This document shows positions 1-7,579 of a stretch of DNA of 23,447 nucleotides, piece by piece. Location: positions 1 to 23,447 of the forward strand of contig JANOPQ010000178.1 of NCBI GenBank assembly GCA_031421935.1. Reading direction: 5' to 3'. Origin of the DNA: JAJTFW01 sp031421935. GTDB lineage: Bacteria; Bacteroidota; Bacteroidia; AKYH767-A; OLB10. Each line of letters opens with the position of its first letter. The first letter of the stretch is position 1. The notes under the pieces were generated by a model, which saw only the letters and a program-made list of their open reading frames with translations, ran no database searches and was not told the origin of the DNA. The translations under genes and the position numbers were made by a program.

Positions 1-294
1 TATCTAACTCCTCCTCTCCATCTTTGTCCTCGCCTTCAGGAGAGGATGGAGAGGAGGTCGGGAGGAGAGGCTTAATCAATAGGAATTCTAAAATCTTTTA
101 CTTAACCATTCTGTAAACTTAGTTGAGGAAGCTAGGAGGAAGAGAGGCTGGAGCAATAAGAATTCTAAAATCTTTTATTTACCAAGTATCTAACTCCTCC
201 TCTCCATCTTTGTCCTCGCCTTCAGGAGAGGATGGAGAGGAGGTTGGGAGGAGAGGCTTAAGCAATAAGAATTTTAAAATCTTTTATTTTACCA
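1..294. repeat. Array of hairpin-forming intergenic repeats
   Basis: Two nearly identical copies of about 108 bp lie at 1-108 and 187-294, both opening with TATCTAACTCC. A 3'-half copy lies between them at about 124-185. Each full copy holds a perfect 13-bp inverted repeat, CCTCCTCTCCATC against GATGGAGAGGAGG, at 10-22/45-57 and 196-208/231-243. Its 22-nt loop contains a further TCCT/AGGA pairing. All three copies share a tail with the core AATTCTAAAATCTTTTA, written AATTTTAAAATCTTTTA in the last copy. No coding potential is credible here; an open frame across the array is low-complexity Ser/Gly/Arg sequence. It resembles REP- or MITE-like intergenic elements. The first copy may begin before the window. 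Confidence 0.85.
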
Positions 295-365
295 ATCAGC
301 AAACTCCACTTCGTAAAGAATGTAATTATGTAAAGAACAAAACAGCAGAAAAAATTAGTATAAAA
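295..365. other. Short AT-rich spacer, nothing recognised
   Basis: This stretch separates the repeat array from the stop codon of the minus-strand pseudouridine synthase gene. I see no promoter, hairpin or reading frame in it. Confidence 0.5.
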
Positions 366-944
366 TTAAAGTTTCAACTTTTTATAAACTTCGGATTTTT
401 CCATTTGTACCACCTTGCCGCTCTCTGGATTGTCCATCACTAAATCTTCAATCTTCCATCTTACTAAACGCAGGGTAGGAAAACCAACTGCCGCCGTCAT
501 CCTTTTCACTTGTCGGTTTTTTCCTTCTGTGATGGATAATTCTAACCACGAATCGGGAACTGTTTTTCGAAAACGAATGGGAGGATTACGTTCAGGTAAT
601 TCTGGAGTTTCAAGAATTTTCGCCTTAGCTGGGGCAGTGCGATACTCTTTGCCGTCAATGCTAATAGTAACTCCTTTGCATAATCGATCTATCGCTTCTT
701 GCGTAATGGAACCTTCCACTTGAACATAATAGGTTCGGTAGTGTTTAAAAGTAGGATCTAATAATTTTTTGTTGACACGTGGATCATTCGTGAGTAAAAG
801 TAATCCTTCGCTGTCGGCATCTAATCTTCCTACTGGATACACATCTTTTGGAAATTCATGCAATGAACCCAATCCTAATTGTTCGCCCACCGGTTGAAAT
901 TGGCTGTGTACGCCAAAAGGTTTATAGATGATGTAATAGTCCAT
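366..944 (-). CDS. rluE: 23S rRNA pseudouridine synthase, RluE-like
   Basis: This 192-residue protein belongs to the RsuA/RluB/RluE/RluF family of pseudouridine synthases, which isomerise uridine in rRNA. It opens directly with the catalytic-domain motif (YYIIYKPFGV, residues 3-12) and lacks the N-terminal S4 domain found in RsuA and RluB, which points to the RluE type. The family signature GRLDADSEGLLLLTND spans residues 39-54, with D42 as the expected catalytic Asp. The C-terminal signature EGKNRQVKRMTAAVG is present at about 139-153. It is slightly shorter than E. coli RluE (about 217 aa). The ATG at 944 gives a full domain. Modification of the RluE site (U2457) is inferred from family resemblance only. 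The gene lies downstream of the OmpA gene on the same strand, separated from it by two hairpin regions. Confidence 0.85.
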   Translation of the reverse strand: MDYYIIYKPFGVHSQFQPVGEQLGLGSLHEFPKDVYPVGRLDADSEGLLLLTNDPRVNKKLLDPTFKHYRTYYVQVEGSITQEAIDRLCKGVTISIDGKEYRTAPAKAKILETPELPERNPPIRFRKTVPDSWLELSITEGKNRQVKRMTAAVGFPTLRLVRWKIEDLVMDNPESGKVVQMEKSEVYKKLKL

Positions 945-961
945 GCTTTTTTAAATTAATA

Positions 962-1009
962 ATGCGACGCTATTTACGATTCTTTGAAGAAACGCAAAGA
1001 GCGTCGCAT
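962..1009. terminator. Hairpin between the OmpA and rluE genes
   Basis: ATGCGACGCT (962-971) pairs perfectly with AGCGTCGCAT (1000-1009). A nested TTCTT/AAGAA pairing (980-984/987-991) lies inside it. There is no clean T-run on the minus strand, so it may be a terminator, an mRNA-processing or stabilising stem, or a small repeat. It sits about 90 nt after the OmpA stop codon in the direction of transcription. Confidence 0.4.
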
Positions 1010-1051
1010 GTGATTTTGTAATTACTTTTTAATATTTTTTCTTAATTCTTT

Positions 1052-1098
1052 TCCCGATAGCTATCGGGACTTAATTCTTATCCCGATAGCTATCGGGA
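1052..1098. repeat. Tandem pair of an 18-bp perfect palindrome
   Basis: TCCCGATAGCTATCGGGA occurs at 1052-1069 and again at 1081-1098, in two tandem 30-bp units (palindrome plus CTTAATTCTTA and a short link). The second copy ends one base before the OmpA stop codon, so the pair would lie in the 3' end of that mRNA. A decayed relative, CCCAATAGCCATCGGGAC, lies downstream of metH near 6621. It may act as a terminator or 3'-end stabiliser, or be a dispersed genomic palindrome; the sequence does not decide. Confidence 0.75.
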
Positions 1099-1099
1099 C

Positions 1100-2470
1100 T
1101 TAATTCTTAATTTTCAATTCCACTCTTCTATTCTTCGCTCTTCCTTCTTCAGTATTGTTATCACCTGCAGATTGCGTTGATGAGAATCCTGTTGCAGTCA
1201 TACGCTTCGAAGAAATACCTTTTTTCACTAAGTATGCCTTCACTGCATTCGCACGATTTTTAGACAACGATTTATTGAAACTCTCTGGACCCGTACTGTC
1301 TGTATGTCCAACGATTTCAATTTTAATTTCTGAATTTTCTTTTAAGTTCTTCGCAGCTTCATCTAACACGGCTTGATACCCTTCCGAAATTTTTGCACTC
1401 GATGTTTCGAAATAAACATTTTCTAATCCCATCACAGCAGGAGCTGCTTCAACTACTTCAGGACATCCCTTGTTAGCTACCGTACCCGCTACTTCCGGAC
1501 ACGCATCGTCAGGATCTAGGATACTATCATTGTCAGTATCCACACAACCTTTTAATGCAAGGGTTCCTTTCACTTCTGGACAACGGTCATCCGCATCCGT
1601 TACACCATCTCCATCTTTATCAGGACAACCATTCGTCGCAGGATCTTCTGTAGCTAATCCCGCAACATCAATACAACGATCGAGTGAATCAACTACCGAA
1701 TCGCCATCTTTATCAGGACAACCTTTCGCACTCGCTACTCCTTTCACATCTGGACAAGCATCTAAGAAATCTGCAATGCCATCTCCATCACGATCCAACG
1801 GACAACCTTTCGCATCTACGGCTACACCTGTAGGCGTATTCGGACATTCATCTTTCTTATCTGACACACCGTCTTTGTCTGCATCTTTCACAGATCCAAA
1901 ATTCCAAGTGAGTCCAAGACTATGCATCAAAAATGCATCGTTATTATCTTTCGCTTCACCATCACGCGTGTCATGATCGGTGTATGCAAACGTCTCTTGA
2001 ATTAATAAATTTAATTGAGGGGTGATACTTATTTTTAAACCGGCACCGAAAGGAATAAATAAATCTACTCCCGGATTTTTTAATTTATTCAAGGAGCTTA
2101 TTCCAACTCCTACCAAAGCATAAGGATTCACTTTAAAACGCTCTTCTTTAAATAAACTCACACGCATATGTGCGTTCCACTGAAATTGGTCCGCCTTAAA
2201 ATTCTTATATGCATTATCATGATATCCAATAGTGCCTACTGTTGTGTTCATCGAAAAATCAAAATGGGGATTCACATACCACGATGCAGATAATCCTATG
2301 TGCACATGATCTTTTTGCGTTCTGTTATTGTAAAATCCTTGGCCTAAATCACCATTGTATTGTGTAAGTCCGCCCCAAAGCCCCAATGCAAATTTGCGAT
2401 CTGCGTTTTGTGCCAGCAGCATGCCAGGTAAAGTAATGAGTAGAATTAACGGAGTGAGAATTTTTTTCAT
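1100..2470 (-). CDS. OmpA-family outer-membrane protein with TSP3 repeats
   Basis: This is a predicted outer-membrane, peptidoglycan-associated protein of 456 residues. I chose the ATG at 2470 because it begins a standard signal peptide (MKKILTPLILLITLPGMLLA, cleavage near residue 20). An in-frame ATG 12 codons upstream would add a polar extension and overlap the promoter element. Residues about 25-193 look like an eight-stranded-type beta-barrel rich in alternating aromatic and Gly residues. Residues about 196-345 hold roughly five thrombospondin type 3 units, each with a DxDxDG-like calcium-binding motif and paired Cys residues (for example DKDGDGVTDADDRCP). The C-terminus is an OmpA peptidoglycan-binding domain (GHTDSTG, then NRRVELKI at the end). 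This architecture is common in Bacteroidota. It probably has a structural, envelope-anchoring role. Transcription likely starts from the TACCTTTG element just upstream. Confidence 0.9.
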   Translation of the reverse strand: MKKILTPLILLITLPGMLLAQNADRKFALGLWGGLTQYNGDLGQGFYNNRTQKDHVHIGLSASWYVNPHFDFSMNTTVGTIGYHDNAYKNFKADQFQWNAHMRVSLFKEERFKVNPYALVGVGISSLNKLKNPGVDLFIPFGAGLKISITPQLNLLIQETFAYTDHDTRDGEAKDNNDAFLMHSLGLTWNFGSVKDADKDGVSDKKDECPNTPTGVAVDAKGCPLDRDGDGIADFLDACPDVKGVASAKGCPDKDGDSVVDSLDRCIDVAGLATEDPATNGCPDKDGDGVTDADDRCPEVKGTLALKGCVDTDNDSILDPDDACPEVAGTVANKGCPEVVEAAPAVMGLENVYFETSSAKISEGYQAVLDEAAKNLKENSEIKIEIVGHTDSTGPESFNKSLSKNRANAVKAYLVKKGISSKRMTATGFSSTQSAGDNNTEEGRAKNRRVELKIKN

Positions 2471-2503
2471 AATGTTGTTTGTACCCCTTTCGATAAGGGA
2501 CTG

Positions 2504-2511
2504 CAAAGGTA
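2504..2511 (-). promoter_or_regulatory. Promoter -7 element for the OmpA gene
   Basis: Read on the minus strand this is TACCTTTG, an exact match to the Bacteroidota TAnnTTTG element, 33 nt before the chosen ATG. No TTG lies at the usual 17-23 nt spacing; the nearest TTTG is only 11 nt upstream, so the -33 part is unconvincing. Confidence 0.45.
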
Positions 2512-2558
2512 ACTTGATAGATCAAATTAGAGAGGTCTTTGCCCATCTTTATTTTAAA

Positions 2559-2595
2559 TTTGAGGTTAATTTATTGATGAAATTCTTTAAATTTG
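2559..2595 (+). promoter_or_regulatory. Candidate promoter for the metH leader
   Basis: TAAATTTG at 2588-2595 matches TAnnTTTG exactly, with TTTG at 2559-2562 upstream. The 25-nt spacing is slightly longer than the usual 17-23. The start would fall near 2600, just before the first paired base of the SAM riboswitch at 2615. A second TAAATTTG lies at 2555-2562 but would leave a longer leader. Confidence 0.45.
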
Positions 2596-2614
2596 TGACT
2601 CGTTCTTAATTATC

Positions 2615-2797
2615 ACTTATCAAGAAAGGTGGAGGGACTGTGCCCTTTGAAGCCTTGGCAACCCTTGGATTTTAACAATGGATTGTATATCAATACTATA
2701 CAATTTCGATCAGCGAGTTATCCTCTATGATTTCATTCAGTTAATTCTCAGAAGGTGCCACATCCAGTCTCATCATTATTGCTGAGAATAGATAAGT
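2615..2797 (+). promoter_or_regulatory. SAM-I (S-box) riboswitch aptamer upstream of metH
   Basis: The SAM-I core is recognisable in order. P1 is ACTTATC (2615-2621) against GATAAGT (2791-2797). The P2/kink-turn block runs AAGGTGGAGGGACTG then TGCCCTTTGAAGCC. P3 is GGCAACC (2657-2663) against GGTGCC (2754-2759). P4 is TCTCA (2768-2772) against TGAGA (2783-2787). The P2 loop GACTG (2636-2640) is complementary to CAGTC (2765-2769), the expected pseudoknot position. It is unusual in carrying about 90 nt (2664-2753) inside P3, where textbook examples have a small loop. That insert contains a perfect 8-bp hairpin, ATTGTATA/TATACAAT (2682-2689/2697-2704). It should sense S-adenosylmethionine and repress methionine synthase. 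Confidence 0.93.
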
Positions 2798-2865
2798 ACC
2801 AGAGGATCTTAAACATTTCTTAAAAAATAACGTAAAATCTCTTCTGGCTACCGGAAGGGATTTTT
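2796..2865 (+). terminator. Riboswitch expression platform: terminator and antiterminator
   Basis: The terminator is a 14-bp stem, 2834-2847 against 2851-2864, with two G-U pairs and a 3-nt CTA loop. The last stem bases belong to the T-run 2861-2865. A competing antiterminator can be drawn: GTACCAGAGGA (2796-2806) pairs with TCTTCTGG and TAC (2840-2847 and 2849-2851), with one bulged C and one G-U. It uses G2796 and T2797 from the 3' strand of P1 and destroys the terminator stem, so P1 formation and antitermination exclude each other. SAM binding would stabilise P1 and favour termination before metH. Confidence 0.8.
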
Positions 2866-2895
2866 CCATTTTCGGGCAGTCTGTAAAAAAATTAT

Positions 2896-5800
2896 ATGAA
2901 TATACATCCAATTCGTAAGCAGCTAGAAAAGCGCATTCTTGTCATTGATGGCGCTATGGGAACCATGATTCAACGATATGATTTGCAAGAAGCAGATTAT
3001 CGCGGAACTCGTTTTGCCGTTTGGCCCCACGACTTAAAAGGAAATAATGATTTGCTTTCAATTACACAGCAAAAAATTATTCGTGATATTCATATTGCGT
3101 ATTTGGAAGCAGGTGCTGACATTATTGAAACAAATACTTTTAATGCGCAGCGTATTTCTCTTGCCGATTATAAGATGGAATCATTGTCTTATGAATTGAA
3201 TTTAGAGTCGGCGAAAATTGCTAAGCAAGCCGTGCAAGAATGGATGGTGACCAACCCTACAGGAGGTCCTAAGTTTATTGCAGGAGCACTAGGGCCAACA
3301 AATCGAACGGCCTCTTTAAGTCCCGATGTGAATGATCCAGGTTTTCGTGCAGTGAGTTTTGATGATTTGGTGGAAGCGTACATTGAACAAATAAAAGGTT
3401 TGTTAGATGGTGGTGTCGATGTACTATTAATTGAAACCATTTTTGATACACTGAATGCGAAGGCAGCGCTGTATGCTATTCAAACGGAATTAGAGGAAAG
3501 AAATATTAAAATGCCAGTGATGGTTTCGGGAACGATTACCGATGCTAGTGGGCGCACATTGAGTGGTCAAACCGTAGAAGCATTTTTAAATTCCATTTCT
3601 CATGTGGATCTTCTTAGCGTCGGATTGAATTGCGCACTAGGAGCAGAAGAAATGCGCCCGCACCTCGAAGAATTGAGTGAGAAAGCACCATTTTTTATTA
3701 GCGCATATCCGAATGCCGGACTTCCCAATCAGTTTGGTGAATACGATGAAACACCGCATCATATGGGGCATCAAATAAAAGATTTTTTAACGAGTGGATT
3801 TTTAAATATTGTTGGTGGTTGCTGCGGAACAACTCCAGAACATATTGCTGAAATTGCGAAGCTGGCAAAACAATGTCCACCTCGACCTGTTCCAATAGCG
3901 GATACACTTATGCATTTGAGCGGACTCGAAGCAGTCACCATGCGACCTGAAAGTAATTTCATGAATATTGGTGAACGTACTAACGTTACTGGTAGCCGAA
4001 AATTTGCGAAGCTGATCATCGATGGAGATTTTGAAGAAGCACTTGCTATCGCACGAAATCAGGTAGAAGGTGGAGCGCAAGCGATCGATATCAATATGGA
4101 TGAAGGGATGTTGGATTCAGAAGCAGCCATGGTAAAATTTCTACACTTGATTGCATCCGAACCCGATATTGCAAAGTTGCCTATCATGATCGACAGCTCC
4201 AAGTTTTATGTGATTGAAGCAGGATTGAAATGTACGCAAGGAAAAAGTATTGTGAATTCCATCTCCATGAAGGAAGGCGAGGCTGAATTTTTACGTCAAG
4301 CAAATATTATTCGTAAGTATGGAGCTGCAGTAATCGTGATGGCCTTTGATGAGCAAGGTCAAGCGGATTCTTACCAACGACGAATTGAAATTTGTGAGCG
4401 CGCTTATAATTTACTTACTCAAAAAATTAATTTCCCTCCTCAAGATATTATTTTTGATCCTAATATTTTCCCCGTTGCAACAGGAATGGAAGAGCATCGA
4501 CGCAATGCGCTCGATTTCTTTGAAGCTACGGCATGGATTAAAAAAAATCTTCCTCATGCAAAAGTAAGTGGTGGTGTAAGTAACGTTTCTTTTTCTTTCA
4601 GAGGAAATGATCACGTTCGTGAAGCCATCCACGCAGCATTTTTATATCATGCTGTAAATGCAGGAATGGATATGGGCATTGTGAATCCTGGTCAATTACA
4701 AGTGTATGATGAAATTCCAAAGGATTTATTGGTGATCATTGAAGATGTGCTTTTAGATCGTAAAGACGATGCAACCGAAAAATTAATTGCGTACGCTGAG
4801 CAAGTAAAAGGAGCCGGAAAAAAACAAGAACGTGATGAAGCATGGCGTGAAGGAAGTGTGCAAGAAAGATTGACACATGCTTTGGTAAAAGGTATTGTTG
4901 AGTACATCGAAATTGATGTTGAAGAAGCAAGAAAGCTGTATCCAAAAGCATTGCATCTCATTGAAGGTCCATTGATGGATGGAATGAATGTAGTGGGCGA
5001 TTTGTTTGGTGCAGGGAAAATGTTTTTACCACAAGTGGTGAAGTCGGCGCGTGTGATGAAGAAAGGTGTGGCTTATTTGCTACCGTATCTCGAAGCGGAA
5101 AAAGAAGTAGGCGCAAGTAAGAAAGGAAAAATTTTGATGGCCACCGTAAAAGGCGATGTTCATGATATTGGAAAAAATATTGTGGGCGTAGTTTTGGCTT
5201 GTAATAACTATGATGTGCTTGATTTAGGCGTGATGGTTTCTGCTGATAAAATATTAGCCGCCGCTCGCGAACATGAAGTAGATGTAATTGGACTCAGTGG
5301 ACTCATCACTCCTTCACTCGATGAGATGGTACATGTTGCCAAAGAAATGGAAAGACAAAAGTTTGATCTTCCCTTGTTAATTGGTGGAGCAACCACTTCT
5401 AAAGTTCATACCGCTGTAAAAATTGCACCACATTATTCGCATCCTGTTATTCATGTGAATGATGCATCGCGTTCTGTACCTGTAGTGAGCTCGCTTTTGT
5501 CGAAAGACCAAAAGCAAGAACTTTTGGATCGCACAAATGTGGAATACGATCGTCTTCGTAAACAACATGCCGGAGCACAAGCTGCCAATAAATTTATTAC
5601 GATGGAGGAAGCGCGAAAGAATGCATGGCCGAGTGATTGGACAAAGACTTCTAGTAACACTCCCATAAAACCAGGAGTTACGGTGTTGAAGGATTATTCA
5701 ATTGCTGAGTTAGCGGAGTATATCGACTGGACACCGTTCTTTCACTCTTGGGAGATGAAAGGATCATATCCAAAAATATTTTCAGATCCAGAAAGAGGAG

Positions 5801-6582
5801 TAGAAGCGAAAAAACTTTTCGATGATGCACAGCAAATGCTGAAACAAATCATCGATGAAAAATGGATTCAAGCCAATGGAGTGATCGGACTCTTTCCAGC
5901 CAATGCCAACGGTGATGACATCATCGTTTTTTCTAATGAAGAACGTAAAACGAAGCGTGCTGTGTTTCATACGTTACGTCAGCAAACTAAAAAGCCGGCC
6001 GGACAATACAATATGGCCTTGTCGGACTTTATAGCTCCCATTTCATCGAATGTAAAAGATTATATCGGAACATTTGCAGTCGCTTGCGGTGAAGGGATTG
6101 ATAAGCATGTTGCAGCCTTCGAAGCCAACCACGACGACTACAACGCCATTATGTTAAAAGCATTGGCGGATCGATTAGCAGAAGCATTTGCAGAACGATT
6201 ACATCAACGAGTGCGAAAAGAATTTTGGGGTTATGCCGCCGAAGAACATTTTGCAAACGATGAACTCATCAAGGAAGAATATGCGGGCATTCGTCCAGCA
6301 CCAGGTTATCCAGCCCAACCCGATCACACTGAAAAAAATACCATTTGGGATTTATTGGATGTCGAAAAAAATGCGGGTATCACGCTCACCGAAAGTTTAG
6401 CTATGGTTCCCACCGCTGCTGTAAGCGGACTCTATTTCTCACATCCCACTTCCCAATATTTCGGTATCGGAAAAATTCAACGCGATCAGGTGGAGGAATA
6501 TGCTCAACGTAAAGGAATGTCTATTGACGAAACTGAACGTTGGCTTAGCCCAGCATTGGGGTACGAGCCGGTGGTGGTTTAA
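2896..6582 (+). CDS. metH: Cobalamin-dependent methionine synthase
   Basis: This full-length MetH of 1228 residues (E. coli has 1227) transfers a methyl group from 5-methyltetrahydrofolate through methylcobalamin to homocysteine. The homocysteine domain (about 1-325) has the zinc ligands C246 and the GGCCGTT pair C309/C310. The pterin-binding domain starts near FMNIGERTNVTGSRKF (about 355-370). The B12 region (about 645-880) carries GDVHDIGKNIVG with H756 as lower axial cobalamin ligand. The C-terminal activation domain (about 920-1228) contains RPAPGYPAQPDHTEK, the SAM-binding segment used for reductive reactivation. All modules are fused and unbroken. Control by the SAM riboswitch directly upstream fits its place in methionine/SAM synthesis. 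No metF follows. Confidence 0.98.
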   Translation: MNIHPIRKQLEKRILVIDGAMGTMIQRYDLQEADYRGTRFAVWPHDLKGNNDLLSITQQKIIRDIHIAYLEAGADIIETNTFNAQRISLADYKMESLSYELNLESAKIAKQAVQEWMVTNPTGGPKFIAGALGPTNRTASLSPDVNDPGFRAVSFDDLVEAYIEQIKGLLDGGVDVLLIETIFDTLNAKAALYAIQTELEERNIKMPVMVSGTITDASGRTLSGQTVEAFLNSISHVDLLSVGLNCALGAEEMRPHLEELSEKAPFFISAYPNAGLPNQFGEYDETPHHMGHQIKDFLTSGFLNIVGGCCGTTPEHIAEIAKLAKQCPPRPVPIADTLMHLSGLEAVTMRPESNFMNIGERTNVTGSRKFAKLIIDGDFEEALAIARNQVEGGAQAIDINMDEGMLDSEAAMVKFLHLIASEPDIAKLPIMIDSSKFYVIEAGLKCTQGKSIVNSISMKEGEAEFLRQANIIRKYGAAVIVMAFDEQGQADSYQRRIEICERAYNLLTQKINFPPQDIIFDPNIFPVATGMEEHRRNALDFFEATAWIKKNLPHAKVSGGVSNVSFSFRGNDHVREAIHAAFLYHAVNAGMDMGIVNPGQLQVYDEIPKDLLVIIEDVLLDRKDDATEKLIAYAEQVKGAGKKQERDEAWREGSVQERLTHALVKGIVEYIEIDVEEARKLYPKALHLIEGPLMDGMNVVGDLFGAGKMFLPQVVKSARVMKKGVAYLLPYLEAEKEVGASKKGKILMATVKGDVHDIGKNIVGVVLACNNYDVLDLGVMVSADKILAAAREHEVDVIGLSGLITPSLDEMVHVAKEMERQKFDLPLLIGGATTSKVHTAVKIAPHYSHPVIHVNDASRSVPVVSSLLSKDQKQELLDRTNVEYDRLRKQHAGAQAANKFITMEEARKNAWPSDWTKTSSNTPIKPGVTVLKDYSIAELAEYIDWTPFFHSWEMKGSYPKIFSDPERGVEAKKLFDDAQQMLKQIIDEKWIQANGVIGLFPANANGDDIIVFSNEERKTKRAVFHTLRQQTKKPAGQYNMALSDFIAPISSNVKDYIGTFAVACGEGIDKHVAAFEANHDDYNAIMLKALADRLAEAFAERLHQRVRKEFWGYAAEEHFANDELIKEEYAGIRPAPGYPAQPDHTEKNTIWDLLDVEKNAGITLTESLAMVPTAAVSGLYFSHPTSQYFGIGKIQRDQVEEYAQRKGMSIDETERWLSPALGYEPVVV

Positions 6583-6772
6583 TTTGAAGATGATTTGATT
6601 TGAAGATGGTCATTCACCCTCCCAATAGCCATCGGGACACCCATTCACCAATCCACCAATCCACCAATTCCCCCTACGTCTCATCTTTCGAAAGCTCTGT
6701 TTTATCCCTTAACTTAGATACTTTGTCGAGAGTACCTCATTTGTATGGTACTAAATTTTACCTTTGTTAAGT
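6583..6772 (+). repeat. Intergenic region with modular short repeats
   Basis: After the metH stop there is a doubled TTTGAAGATG motif (about 6583-6608) and a decayed palindrome, CCCAATAGCCATCGGGAC (about 6621-6638). Next come three tandem octamers, ACCAATCC, ACCAATCC and ACCAATTC (6647-6670). No open frame of interest and no clear terminator for metH is seen. The last part holds the promoter-like element for the following ABC gene. Confidence 0.7.
6759..6766 (+). promoter_or_regulatory. Promoter -7-like element before the ABC ATPase
   Basis: TACCTTTG matches TAnnTTTG exactly and ends 6 nt before the ATG at 6773. A TTTG at 6740-6743 is only 15 nt upstream, shorter than usual. If functional, the transcript would start at or within a few bases of the ATG. 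It also explains why an apparent TTG start at 6764 should not be used. Confidence 0.4.
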
Positions 6773-7435
6773 ATGATTCAATTACAATCCGTGAACAAAT
6801 CCTATCCCATGGGAAAAGGGAGTTTACATGTTTTAAAAGGTATCGATTTAAATATCGCAGCTGGCGAAATGGTTTCCATCATGGGCTCCTCGGGTTCAGG
6901 GAAATCGACCTTGCTCAATATTTTAGGAATTCTGGATAATTATGACACTGGTTCTTATACGCTCGATAATACTTTAATCAAGGATTTGAATCCGACGAAG
7001 GCCGCACATTTTCGAAATCACCTTATCGGGTTTGTATTTCAATCTTTCAATCTCCTCAGCTTTAAAAATGCGATGGAAAATGTCGCGTTACCGTTGTACT
7101 ATCAAAATGTAAAGCGAAAAGAAAGAAATAAAATCGCATTAGAATACCTCGATCGCGTAGGATTAAAAGATTGGGCGCACCACGGTCCCAACGAACTTTC
7201 AGGAGGACAAAAACAACGTGTAGCCATCGCACGCGCCCTAATAACTAAACCAAAAATAATTCTTGCCGATGAACCCACGGGAGCTCTCGACTCCGCAACA
7301 GGAGAAGAAGTTATGAATCTTCTTACCGAAGTAAATCAGTCGGGCGTCACCGTCATCATCGTAACGCATGAATCCGAAGTAGCCGAAAGAACCCAACGCA
7401 CCATCCGCATCAAAGATGGGTTAATCGTGGATTAA
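6773..7435 (+). CDS. ABC transporter ATPase, MacB/LolD type
   Basis: This 220-residue stand-alone nucleotide-binding subunit powers the adjacent FtsX-type permeases. Walker A is GSSGSGKST (38-46), the Q-loop is Q90, the signature is LSGGQ (142-146), Walker B is IILADE (162-167), and the switch His is H199 in VTHE. Sequence and length match the LolD/MacB ATPase group, whose members move lipoproteins, peptides or small molecules between inner membrane and periplasm by a mechanotransmission cycle. I use the ATG at 6773; the in-frame TTG at 6764 lies inside a promoter element. It heads a cluster with two permeases and an MFP, though 144 nt of repeats separate it from the first permease. Confidence 0.92.
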   Translation: MIQLQSVNKSYPMGKGSLHVLKGIDLNIAAGEMVSIMGSSGSGKSTLLNILGILDNYDTGSYTLDNTLIKDLNPTKAAHFRNHLIGFVFQSFNLLSFKNAMENVALPLYYQNVKRKERNKIALEYLDRVGLKDWAHHGPNELSGGQKQRVAIARALITKPKIILADEPTGALDSATGEEVMNLLTEVNQSGVTVIIVTHESEVAERTQRTIRIKDGLIVD

Positions 7436-7579
7436 TTTGAAAATTTTCTGATTTGAAAATTTGAAAATGAGCTGCCATCGACAAGCTGCCATCGACAGGC
7501 TCAGGCAACTTAGGCAGCACTCCCATTTCCAACATAATTTGCCAACTTACCAATTTACCAACTTGCCAATTCAAGAAAA
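7436..7579 (+). repeat. Intergenic region with three kinds of short repeat
   Basis: The region opens with three TTTGAAAAT-type units (about 7436-7469). A perfect 14-bp tandem duplication, AGCTGCCATCGACA, follows at 7470-7483 and 7484-7497. GCTGCC (7485-7490) can pair with GGCAGC (7513-7518). Four tandem octamers then lie at 7541-7572 (GCCAACTT, ACCAATTT, ACCAACTT, GCCAATTC), ending 7 nt before the permease ATG. If the cluster is one transcript, these repeats form the leader of the first permease gene. Confidence 0.8.

Noticed and set aside
123..443. Plus-strand open frame of 106 codons at the left edge
   Set aside because: It runs through the hairpin repeats and into the antisense of the rluE gene. 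The product is low-complexity with no signal or domain.
1470..1976. Plus-strand 168-codon Ser/Thr/Pro-rich frame
   Set aside because: It is antisense to the TSP3 repeats of the OmpA gene; the periodic composition of those repeats keeps the frame open.
7541..7572. Octamer arrays considered as a CRISPR or iteron origin
   Set aside because: Units are 8 bp with no spacers, only 3-4 copies per site, spread over three sites, and no cas or replication gene is nearby.
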